From positions 41,932-105,931 of the forward strand of contig JAFWSS010000128.1 of assembly GCA_017524385.1 (NCBI GenBank): a DNA stretch of 64,000 nt, in the 5' to 3' direction. This DNA comes from Prevotella sp. (GTDB lineage Bacteria > Bacteroidota > Bacteroidia > Bacteroidales > Bacteroidaceae). Below are positions 53,735 through 59,891 of this stretch, one piece after another (the stretch's first letter is position 1; each line of letters opens with the position of its first letter). Both the position numbers and the translations under genes were made by a program. The notes under the pieces were generated by a model. The model did not search any database. It was given only the letters and a program-made list of their open reading frames with translations, and was not told the origin of the DNA.

Positions 53735-54430
53735 ATGGGAAGAAGAATTCGCAAACTTAAGAAGCAAAGGCTTCACAGCGAGGGCAACGACACACTCCTT
53801 TACAGTTTGTTCATCTTGATAGCTATAGGTGTCATCTTGTGGCGTTCATTCGACAGCAAATTGCCTTTTTGGAGTTTTGCTGCTGTTTTTGGCGTCCTCT
53901 ATGGCATCGTTTTAAATTTTTTCCGTTGCCCCATCCGTGTTCTTGACGTTGAAGACACCACCAACCTAGTGGTTGCTCCCGCCGACGGACGTGTCGTTGT
54001 TGTCGAGGAAGTTGACGAGGACGAGTATTTCCACGACCGTCGCATCATGGTATCCATATTCATGAGTTTGTTCAACGTCCACGCCAACTGGTTTCCCGTT
54101 GACGGCAAGGTAACCCTGGTGAAGCACCAGGACGGCAACTTCCACAAGGCTTGGCTCCCCAAGGCCAGCGAGGAGAACGAGCATGCCGACGTGATGATAG
54201 AGACTCCAGAGGGTGTGAGCATCCTTTGCCGTCAGATTGCCGGTGCCGTAGCCCGTCGCATCGTCACCTACGCCAAAGAGGGGGAGGAATGCGAAATTGA
54301 CGACCACCTGGGTTTCATCAAATTTGGTTCTCGCGTGGATGTCTTTCTTCCCTTGGGCACAGAGATCTGCGTGAAGATGGGTCAATCGACCACTGGCGAC
54401 CAGACCGTCATTGCAAAGTTGAAAGGCTGA
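53735..54430 (+). CDS. psd: Phosphatidylserine decarboxylase proenzyme
   Basis: 231 residues, the short (PSD-A) type. One or two N-terminal helices (about 20-65) anchor it in the inner membrane. [25 protein letters not shown] and [12 protein letters not shown] are family motifs; the proenzyme is cleaved between Gly and Ser of FGS (Ser near 199), whose Ser becomes the pyruvoyl group. It makes phosphatidylethanolamine from the product of PssA, encoded 33 bp downstream. Confidence 0.94.
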   Translation: MGRRIRKLKKQRLHSEGNDTLLYSLFILIAIGVILWRSFDSKLPFWSFAAVFGVLYGIVLNFFRCPIRVLDVEDTTNLVVAPADGRVVVVEEVDEDEYFHDRRIMVSIFMSLFNVHANWFPVDGKVTLVKHQDGNFHKAWLPKASEENEHADVMIETPEGVSILCRQIAGAVARRIVTYAKEGEECEIDDHLGFIKFGSRVDVFLPLGTEICVKMGQSTTGDQTVIAKLKG

Positions 54431-54463
54431 CACCTTTCAATATACGGAACAACGTTTGTATCT

Positions 54464-55180
54464 ATGAGAGCCATCATCCGACAAATACCCAACTCCATCA
54501 CATGTTGCAACTTGTTATGCGGTTGCATCGCCACAACGTTTGCCTTTGACGGCAACCAAGGCATGGCCTTGGTTTTCATTATCCTAGGCGCAGTGTTTGA
54601 TTTCTTCGACGGGATGAGCGCCCGCCTTCTCAACGTCTCCTCTCCCATCGGCAAGGAACTGGACTCCTTGGCCGACGACGTAACGTTTGGCGTGGCTCCC
54701 GCCACAATGGTTTTCACCTTGCTTTACCAGCTACCCTACCCAGAGTATTTGGACTCTTTCTGCAGGTTCATCCCCTACCTTGCCTTCATCATTGCGGCCT
54801 TCTCCGCCCTTCGCCTGGCGAAGTTCAATCTCGACGAGCGCCAGACGACATCATTCATCGGTCTCCCCACGCCAGCCAATGCACTGTTCTGGGGGTCGCT
54901 CATCGTTGGCGGCGGCAGTCGCCTGACCCAACTGTCCTACTCCCTTCCCATAGTGTTGTTGCTTGTTGCCTTGAGCTGCTGGCTGCTGATAGCCGAACTA
55001 CCTCTTTTCGCCTTGAAGTTCAAGCAATGGGGTTGGAAGGGTAACGAGGTGAAATACATTTTCATCCTCACCTGCATTCCCTTGGTGTTGCTGCTCGGTG
55101 TATCGGGCATAGCGATAGCCATTGCCTGGTATGTGGTGCTTTCACTATATGCCAACCGCCGTGCTCCAAAGACACATTAA
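54464..55180 (+). CDS. pssA: CDP-diacylglycerol-serine O-phosphatidyltransferase
   Basis: 238 residues with about seven membrane helices. The CDP-alcohol phosphotransferase motif is complete: FDGMSARLL, then GKELDSLADD (D-G-x2-A-R-x8-G-x3-D-x3-D). It forms phosphatidylserine in the inner membrane, the substrate of Psd encoded just upstream. The next gene starts 12 bp later. Confidence 0.94.
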   Translation: MRAIIRQIPNSITCCNLLCGCIATTFAFDGNQGMALVFIILGAVFDFFDGMSARLLNVSSPIGKELDSLADDVTFGVAPATMVFTLLYQLPYPEYLDSFCRFIPYLAFIIAAFSALRLAKFNLDERQTTSFIGLPTPANALFWGSLIVGGGSRLTQLSYSLPIVLLLVALSCWLLIAELPLFALKFKQWGWKGNEVKYIFILTCIPLVLLLGVSGIAIAIAWYVVLSLYANRRAPKTH

Positions 55181-55192
55181 TCTTGCTTTCCC

Positions 55193-55456
55193 ATGGCATT
55201 CCTTTTCAAATTCATTTTCTTCATCTTTGTTGCCGGAGTCGCCGTTCTGGCTTACTTTGCCATTCGCATCTACTTGGCCGTGCGCAAGATGAAGAAACAT
55301 TTCCACGGTGACCAAGACCCGACGCCTGAGCCTTCTTCCGGTTCCACCACAACAATGCCCAACGGCGAGATTCTCACCGACACACGCTCCTCAGAGCGCA
55401 GTCGCAAGATCATCGCCGACGACGAGGGGGAATATGTGGAGTTTGAAGAAGATTGA
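55193..55456 (+). CDS. DUF4834-family small membrane protein
   Basis: 87 residues: one N-terminal helix (FIFFIFVAGVAVLAYFAI), a basic patch (VRKMKKHFHG), a polar linker and an acidic C-terminus (DDEGEYVEFEED). It matches DUF4834 of Bacteroidetes, commonly found behind pssA. It closes the psd-pssA operon. The last three codons are the beginning of a heptamer DNA repeat that continues past the stop codon. Function unknown. Confidence 0.82.
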   Translation: MAFLFKFIFFIFVAGVAVLAYFAIRIYLAVRKMKKHFHGDQDPTPEPSSGSTTTMPNGEILTDTRSSERSRKIIADDEGEYVEFEED

Positions 55457-55496
55457 AGATTGAAGATTGAAGATTGAAAATTGAAGATTGAAAATT
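55448..55496 (+). repeat. Seven tandem heptamers (GAAGATT/GAAAATT)
   Basis: Units 1-4 and 6 are GAAGATT, units 5 and 7 GAAAATT, without any gap. The array starts in the last codons of the DUF4834 gene and continues beyond it. Confidence 0.85.
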
Positions 55497-55498
55497 GA

Positions 55499-55565
55499 GT
55501 CCACTTGAAAAAGTGGACAGGAAGCAAAAGGGCGGTGCGCATATCCCCTCCCAGGGGAGGGGATA
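55499..55565. repeat. Two consecutive perfect hairpins after the heptamer array
   Basis: GTCCACTT/AAGTGGAC (55499-55518, loop GAAA) and TATCCCCTCC/GGAGGGGATA (55542-55565, loop CAGG) follow directly on the heptamers. Neither has a T run. The 288 bp spacer otherwise holds a possible weak promoter (TTTG 55664, TAATTATG 55685) for the next gene. Confidence 0.6.
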
Positions 55566-55744
55566 ACTAACACCAATATTTGCTCAAACAAGACTTTTTA
55601 AACCACAAGGTAATGAAAATCAGTTGAAAAGCAAATTCAAGAGCGTTAAATTATCTATTTTCCTTTGAAGATGAAAAAACGCTGTAATTATGCAAGTGGC
55701 GCATGGTTTCTCACATTGATTTGACAGAAAAGAAGGAAGTTTAG

Positions 55745-55963
55745 ATGGGGTTTCAATACGTGATAGTGGCATTGGTGCTTTTGTTCTGCGTGGCCTATTT
55801 AGGTTACCGCGCATACCGTGCATTGAAAGCGAGCGACGACCCTTGTCACGGGTGTTCGGGATGCGCCTTGAAAGAAATAAAAGGCAAAGGAGAATTGTCG
55901 AAAAAGGCAAAAAGGGAGTGTGCAGAGAAAAAAAGGGAGAAAAAATTTGCACAAACCAAATAA
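55745..55963 (+). CDS. FeoB-associated-like Cys-rich membrane protein
   Basis: 72 residues: an N-terminal helix (VIVALVLLFCVAYLGYRAY), then DDPCHGCSGCALKE, which holds the CxxC-type cluster of the FeoB-associated family, and a lysine-rich tail. Such proteins usually accompany feoAB and may bind metal. No feo gene is near, so this is an orphan copy. GAAGG before the start could be a weak ribosome-binding site. The promoter of the following tRNA overlaps its last codons. Confidence 0.75.
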   Translation: MGFQYVIVALVLLFCVAYLGYRAYRALKASDDPCHGCSGCALKEIKGKGELSKKAKRECAEKKREKKFAQTK

Positions 55964-55977
55964 TAGCCTTATCTTTG
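55946..55977 (+). promoter_or_regulatory. Promoter of tRNA-Cys
   Basis: TTTG (55946-55949) and TATCTTTG (55970-55977) are 20 bp apart, an exact match; transcription would start near 55984. The upstream element lies within the coding sequence of the Cys-rich protein. Confidence 0.8.
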
Positions 55978-55994
55978 CACTCGCTTTACAAAAT

Positions 55995-56066
55995 GGTGCC
56001 TTGGATGAGTGGCTTAGTCAACGGTCTGCAAAACCGTCTACGGCGGTTCGAATCCGCCAGGCACCT
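55995..56066 (+). tRNA. tRNA-Cys (GCA)
   Basis: Acceptor stem GGTGCCT (55995-56001) pairs with AGGCACC (56059-56065), discriminator T at 56066. The anticodon arm ACGGT-CTGCAAA-ACCGT carries GCA at 56028-56030. The T arm GGCGG-TTCGAAT-CCGCC is perfect. The D arm is in GATGAGTGGCTTAGTC. A U at the discriminator position is the known identity element for tRNA-Cys. CCA is not encoded. Confidence 0.96.
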
Positions 56067-56077
56067 CAGAATATTTG

Positions 56078-56109
56078 AAAATCGCAGCTTTTTCAGTTGC
56101 GATTTTTTT
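56078..56109 (+). terminator. Intrinsic terminator of tRNA-Cys
   Basis: AAATCGCA (56079-56086) pairs with TGCGATTT (56098-56105) and a T run continues to 56109. It lies 12 bp after the tRNA. Confidence 0.82.
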
Positions 56110-56115
56110 ATGACC

Positions 56116-56159
56116 ATAGGATGTCTTAGGAGGGAATAGGAGGATTTTAGGAGGGCTAA
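56116..56159 (+). repeat. Phased 10-11 bp purine repeat (TAGGAGGGAA type)
   Basis: ATAGGATGTC, TTAGGAGGGAA, TAGGAGGATT and TTAGGAGGGC follow one another, AGGA recurring every 10-11 bp. It fills the space between the tRNA terminator and the stop codon of the 826-residue protein gene. Confidence 0.65.
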
Positions 56160-58636
56160 GGCCACAGTTTGTCTCTTATTTCCATCAAAGCCTTTTTGTG
56201 GGTTTCGGAGAGCATCCCTTTCCTCATGGCATTTTTTTGAGCGACAAGCCATGAGGCCAACTCCACCTCTGCCGTGAACATCTCAAGAGGCTCCCTCTTG
56301 TTCTGACATACGAAATCCATTACATTGGCACACATCCAAGTCCATTCCACATCATTCTCAGGCATTTCTCCCGGCTCTCCTGCTTCCAAGGGGAGATGCT
56401 GCAGCGGCAAAGCCGCTACCTGCGGAGAACTGGTAGACTCGGAGGGCGCGGACTGTTCGGAGGGAGCAGACGGCTCGGAGGGGGCGGACAATTCGGTGGG
56501 AGCAGACGACTCAGCGGGTGCAGACGACTCGGAGGGAGCAGACGGCTCGAAGGGAGCAGACGGCTCGGAGGGTGCAGACGACTCGGAGGGCGCGGACGGC
56601 TCGGAGGGCGCGGGCTGTTCGGAGGGAGCAGACGGCTCGGAGGGCGCGGACTGTTCGGAGGGAGCGGACTGTTCGGAGGGTGCGGACTGTTCGGAGGGAG
56701 CTGATGACTCAGCGGGAGCAGACGACTCGGAGGGAGCTGATGACTCAGCGGGAGCTGACGGCTCGGAGGGAACGGACGACTCGGAGGGAGCTGATGACTC
56801 AGCGGGAGCAGGCGACTCGGAGGGAGCTGAGATTTGTTGTTTTTCTTGTGTAGCAACATCTTTATTCTCATCCTCTTCGTTCACTCCCTGATTGGGATAG
56901 GTCCTTCCCACCAGTCCGTAGAGCATTGGGCCAAGTTTGACAAACTTTTCCTTTCCCAAAAGGAATACGGAAGCGAGGTCTCCCTTTGAGAACTGCTTGT
57001 TGTAACCATATTTGGATAAGAAAGCCACGATTTCATCCGTTTTCATCGGCCTGTTTGCCTCATCGAGCACCTGAAAGACGATGTCTGCATTGCTACCGAA
57101 ATAGGGCAGTTGCCATGCACTGAGTGCGTAACATCCTTTCTTTCCACTTCCCTGGAATCGTTTGTCCTTATTGAGTGCGAGAGAAATGGAAGCCCTGACA
57201 TACCTTCTGCTACCACTGGAATTGATGGCATCGGTGAGTTGGTCAAGCGTCATAGGCTCCTTGTTGTTGTCAAGCAAGATGAACAGCCTATCCACCAAGG
57301 CCTTTTCTTTCTTCTTAGGCACCACCACCATGCCATTCTCGTCGAGCGGGAGAGCCAACTCGTCCACCACGATTCGCTTGATGACAGGTGCGAGCGCCAT
57401 TTGCCCTCCCATTCTCTCCTCCACATATTCCTCCATATCCACGGCGTGCTCTTCGGTGCACACTTTGACAACAGCGTCCTTGAAATGCCAAAGTTCATTT
57501 TCCAAGTCCACTTCGCCCAAGATGCTTTTCCTTACGAGGTATCCATGGCTCCATCTCCCCTCCATGGCAGAGCCTAGGTTTCTTGTATATCCTCCCAGGC
57601 ATGTAAAATCTTTTTTCATCCATTTTCCCAAGAGACCCACAACACAAAGCGGTTGCATAATGAGTTGTTCGTCGGCGATGATGTCATTGATGCATTCGCT
57701 GTCCTCACAGATAAAATCATCCTTCACTTTTTCTTCCAGATAAGCCATGTTGGCGTTATCCGCCAACAACTGTGTGATGAAATTACCAAGTGGTTCAACC
57801 GACTCCTCCATGGTGAAGAGAGCATCGAAGACGGAATTGGAATAAGATGTGATGGTGAATGTAGATTTCTCAATAGGTGTCATATCCACCTCCACTTTTC
57901 CACCGAAGATGTCATATCTTTGCAAGAAAGCCTTGAACACCGGGGTATCCTTCTTGTCGATGATGTTCTTTTGCAAGAGGTGTAGCATGGGCAGGTACCC
58001 GTGACCTTTGTAAAAATCGAGTACGAATTCATCGTTGTCGAGCAAACCTTCCGCGTGGAGCATCAAGATTTTGTATTGCAATGGGATGTCGTTGTCTTTC
58101 AGTCCATCGATGGCCTCATTGACCTTTGATTTCACCTGTTCCAAGAAAGACAGCGAAGCCTCTCTCATGTTTCCCAGCATCCTGAATCGGTCATTATCCT
58201 CCATGAGATAGTCTCTCAAGAACAATCTTGCCGGTATTCCAGCCAGCAGTTTTCCCATCTTGACAGCCGTTTTCTCCTTGGCAACAGCCAAGTGCTCCAC
58301 CTGTTGCCTATAGACTTCCTCCAAATATTCCATTTGTTCCTCTGTCAAAGTGTCGATCAACTGCTCGCCTTTCGACTCCTCGGGTTCCGGTGGGAAGAGG
58401 AAAGAAGAGAACTCGGATATTCTTCCAGTTCCTTCGACTTCCTCAAGCAGTGCGTTGATTTCCTTGATGCTAGCAGCCCCCGTCCGGAAAAGCCTAGGCA
58501 GTCCCGACTTATACCTGACGAGGTCGAAAACAGTACGCAACCTCGCTCTGACCAGGATGTTGTATGTCTTTCTTGAAATTTTTCTGCTGTTGACCAGTTC
58601 CTCCACGGAAATGGTTCTCATTTGTTGTTCGGTCAT
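56156..58636 (-). CDS. Multidomain protein: alpha-CTD-like, winged-helix-like, SAPSEx repeats; unknown function
   Basis: 826 residues, no signal or membrane segment. Residues 6-68 (ISVEELVNSRKISRKTYNIL, then LRTVFDLVRY and SIKEINALLEEV) resemble the helix-hairpin-helix C-terminal domain of RNA polymerase alpha. Residues 70-440 are mostly helical and unrecognised. Residues 445-510 (LVDRLFILLDNNKEPMTLDQL) and 515-580 (DIVFQVLDEANRPMKTDEIV) look like two winged-helix domains of the HARE/RpoE-delta type. Residues 600-735 are 22 hexapeptides SAPSEx, encoded by an 18-bp minisatellite. Residues 760-826 (WTWMCANVMDFVCQNKREP, ASWLVAQKNAMRKGMLSE) recall the helicase-associated domain. A nucleic-acid or transcription-related role is inference. 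Confidence 0.75.
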   Translation of the reverse strand: MTEQQMRTISVEELVNSRKISRKTYNILVRARLRTVFDLVRYKSGLPRLFRTGAASIKEINALLEEVEGTGRISEFSSFLFPPEPEESKGEQLIDTLTEEQMEYLEEVYRQQVEHLAVAKEKTAVKMGKLLAGIPARLFLRDYLMEDNDRFRMLGNMREASLSFLEQVKSKVNEAIDGLKDNDIPLQYKILMLHAEGLLDNDEFVLDFYKGHGYLPMLHLLQKNIIDKKDTPVFKAFLQRYDIFGGKVEVDMTPIEKSTFTITSYSNSVFDALFTMEESVEPLGNFITQLLADNANMAYLEEKVKDDFICEDSECINDIIADEQLIMQPLCVVGLLGKWMKKDFTCLGGYTRNLGSAMEGRWSHGYLVRKSILGEVDLENELWHFKDAVVKVCTEEHAVDMEEYVEERMGGQMALAPVIKRIVVDELALPLDENGMVVVPKKKEKALVDRLFILLDNNKEPMTLDQLTDAINSSGSRRYVRASISLALNKDKRFQGSGKKGCYALSAWQLPYFGSNADIVFQVLDEANRPMKTDEIVAFLSKYGYNKQFSKGDLASVFLLGKEKFVKLGPMLYGLVGRTYPNQGVNEEDENKDVATQEKQQISAPSESPAPAESSAPSESSVPSEPSAPAESSAPSESSAPAESSAPSEQSAPSEQSAPSEQSAPSEPSAPSEQPAPSEPSAPSESSAPSEPSAPFEPSAPSESSAPAESSAPTELSAPSEPSAPSEQSAPSESTSSPQVAALPLQHLPLEAGEPGEMPENDVEWTWMCANVMDFVCQNKREPLEMFTAEVELASWLVAQKNAMRKGMLSETHKKALMEIRDKLWP
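56425..56836 (-). repeat. 18-bp minisatellite inside the 826-residue protein gene
   Basis: Twenty-two units of 18 bp encode the hexapeptides SAPSEQ, SAPSEP, SAPSES, SAPAES and variants. DNA-level identity between units is high (GAGGGAGCAGACGACTCG type on the plus strand), pointing to expansion by slippage or recombination, so length variation between strains is expected. Confidence 0.85.
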
Positions 58637-58708
58637 GGTAAAGGCTTATTTATACTCCCCCTGAAAGATACCTCAAACCCATAAGGAGGTGAGAAAAGAA
58701 ATGTGATG

Positions 58709-58716
58709 CAAAGATA
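58709..58716 (-). promoter_or_regulatory. -7 box of the 826-residue protein gene
   Basis: The minus strand reads TATCTTTG, an exact TAnnTTTG, about 73 bp before the start codon. No TTTG stands at the usual distance; the purine array begins about 65 bp further upstream. Confidence 0.55.
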
Positions 58717-58779
58717 CGAAACAAAGGTGAGACAACCATATGTATTTTTGCAAAAAAAGTTAAAAAAAGGATTCTTGCT

Positions 58780-59050
58780 GAAGTTGAAAAGAAGTTTTTG
58801 GGGAGTTGAAGGGAAGTTTTTTAGGAGTTAAAGGGAAGTTTTTTAGAAGTTAAAGGGGAGTTAAAGAGGAGTTAAAAGGGAGTTAAAGGGACATATGTCC
58901 ACTACATTGGGGAGTTGAAGGGGAGTTTAAAGGGAAGTTTTTTAGGAGTTAAAGGGAAGTTAAAGAAGGGAGTTAAAGGGACATATGTCTACTACATTGG
59001 GGAGTTGAAGGGGAGTTATTTATGAATTGAAGGGAATTTGAAGGGACGTA
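58780..59050. repeat. Nested purine-rich tandem array (GGGAGTTAAAG type)
   Basis: About 270 bp built from variants of GGGAGTTAAAG and GGGAAGTTTTTTA, 9-13 bp per unit. Superimposed is a 90-bp period: about 53 bp containing GGGACATATGTCC and ACTACATTGG at 58875-58927 recurs at 58965-59017 with very few mismatches. The array fills most of the 468 bp gap 58637-59104, upstream of the 826-residue protein promoter and downstream of the small secreted protein gene. No gene was found in the gap. Confidence 0.85.
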
Positions 59051-59104
59051 TGATTGCTTTTTACAGACTTTACACACATTGTCCCGTGCTTGCGAAAAAT
59101 GGAA

Positions 59105-59632
59105 TCAATTTTCATTTTTCTTCTTTTCCTCCTTGTCCCACTCTTCAAGAATTTGCTTGTTCTTTTTCCGTGCTTTTTTGTTAAGGGGCTTTTTCTTGAA
59201 CATCTCGAAGAAATCGAAGGATACACCTCCAGGAGGCGGCGTCGCTGTTTCCGCAGCCTGCTCCAGGGCAATCTTCATCCAAGGAAACATGCCTTTGCGA
59301 GCCTCACCCCACACCACCACCTCTTCCAACTTGATGGCTTGTGGCAGCAACCAAAGCGTGTCTTTCACCTCGCGGCTTTCCACCTTTCGCTCCAGATAAC
59401 TGCCATGCCTTAGTGCAGCCGTATGAAACGCCGAATCAATAACCAAGTTCCCTTGATAGTCGGACGTGAACACATCCCCCTTGTCGGTGTATGCCTTCAC
59501 GTCTCTTACAGGCACTCCCGTCTCCTTGTCAATGAGCACACAGCGAGCCTGTGCCACCATGGACACGGGAAAGCCCCATACGGCAATGCATAGCAAAGCT
59601 TTTTTGGCACAAAAATAAGGTTGGCAAAACAT
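59105..59632 (-). CDS. Small secreted protein with carboxypeptidase-regulatory-like domain
   Basis: 175 residues from ATG 59632; the frame extends to 59683, but that passes a -7 box at 59649-59656. The N-terminus ALLCIAVWGFPVSMVAQ is a signal peptide. Residues 35-95 (CVLIDKETGVPVRDVKAYTD, TSDYQGNLVID) resemble the CarboxypepD-regulatory-like beta-sandwich found at the start of SusC proteins, followed by KLEEVVVWGEAR, which recalls the SusC-type linker. The last 40 residues are lysine-rich (KKPLNKKARKKNKQ). It could be a derived relic of a TonB-linked protein, without barrel. Function unknown. Confidence 0.68.
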   Translation of the reverse strand: MFCQPYFCAKKALLCIAVWGFPVSMVAQARCVLIDKETGVPVRDVKAYTDKGDVFTSDYQGNLVIDSAFHTAALRHGSYLERKVESREVKDTLWLLPQAIKLEEVVVWGEARKGMFPWMKIALEQAAETATPPPGGVSFDFFEMFKKKPLNKKARKKNKQILEEWDKEEKKKNEN

Positions 59633-59648
59633 ACAGTTCTTTTTTTTG

Positions 59649-59656
59649 CAAAAATA
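59649..59656 (-). promoter_or_regulatory. -7 box of the small secreted protein gene
   Basis: The minus strand reads TATTTTTG, an exact TAnnTTTG; a TTTG lies 24 bp upstream (plus 59681-59684), slightly too far. It supports the ATG at 59632 as start. Confidence 0.5.
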
Positions 59657-59781
59657 GTATGACATGTCATAATAAGCGGCCAAATGTCCATTTTTTTAGC
59701 AATAATTATCAAGGAAGTAGCACAAATAGGTGAAAATTAAGTTAATTGATGTGATGTGTTAAAGAATATATCGCGTAACAA

Positions 59782-59813
59782 TTTGTGCATATCGTAAAAA
59801 ACATGTACTTTTG
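59782..59813 (+). promoter_or_regulatory. Promoter of yidC
   Basis: TTTG (59782-59785) and TACTTTTG (59806-59813) are 20 bp apart, an exact match, leaving a leader of about 70 nt. Confidence 0.82.
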
Positions 59814-59891
59814 CAATTCAAATGCTCTAAGCGAGGTATCAGAGATGCTTTCTTAAGAGGAGAACATAATAATTTAAGGATAAAAACGACA

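Noticed and set aside
56325-56891. Open frame on the plus strand coding Gly-Ala-Asp-Ser repeats
   Set aside because: It is the complement of the 18-bp minisatellite in the 826-residue protein gene; repeats keep all frames open. The opposite strand has recognisable domains and a promoter.
58780-59050. CRISPR array
   Set aside because: Units are 9-13 bp, variable and contiguous; no 25-40 bp repeats with unique spacers, and no cas genes.
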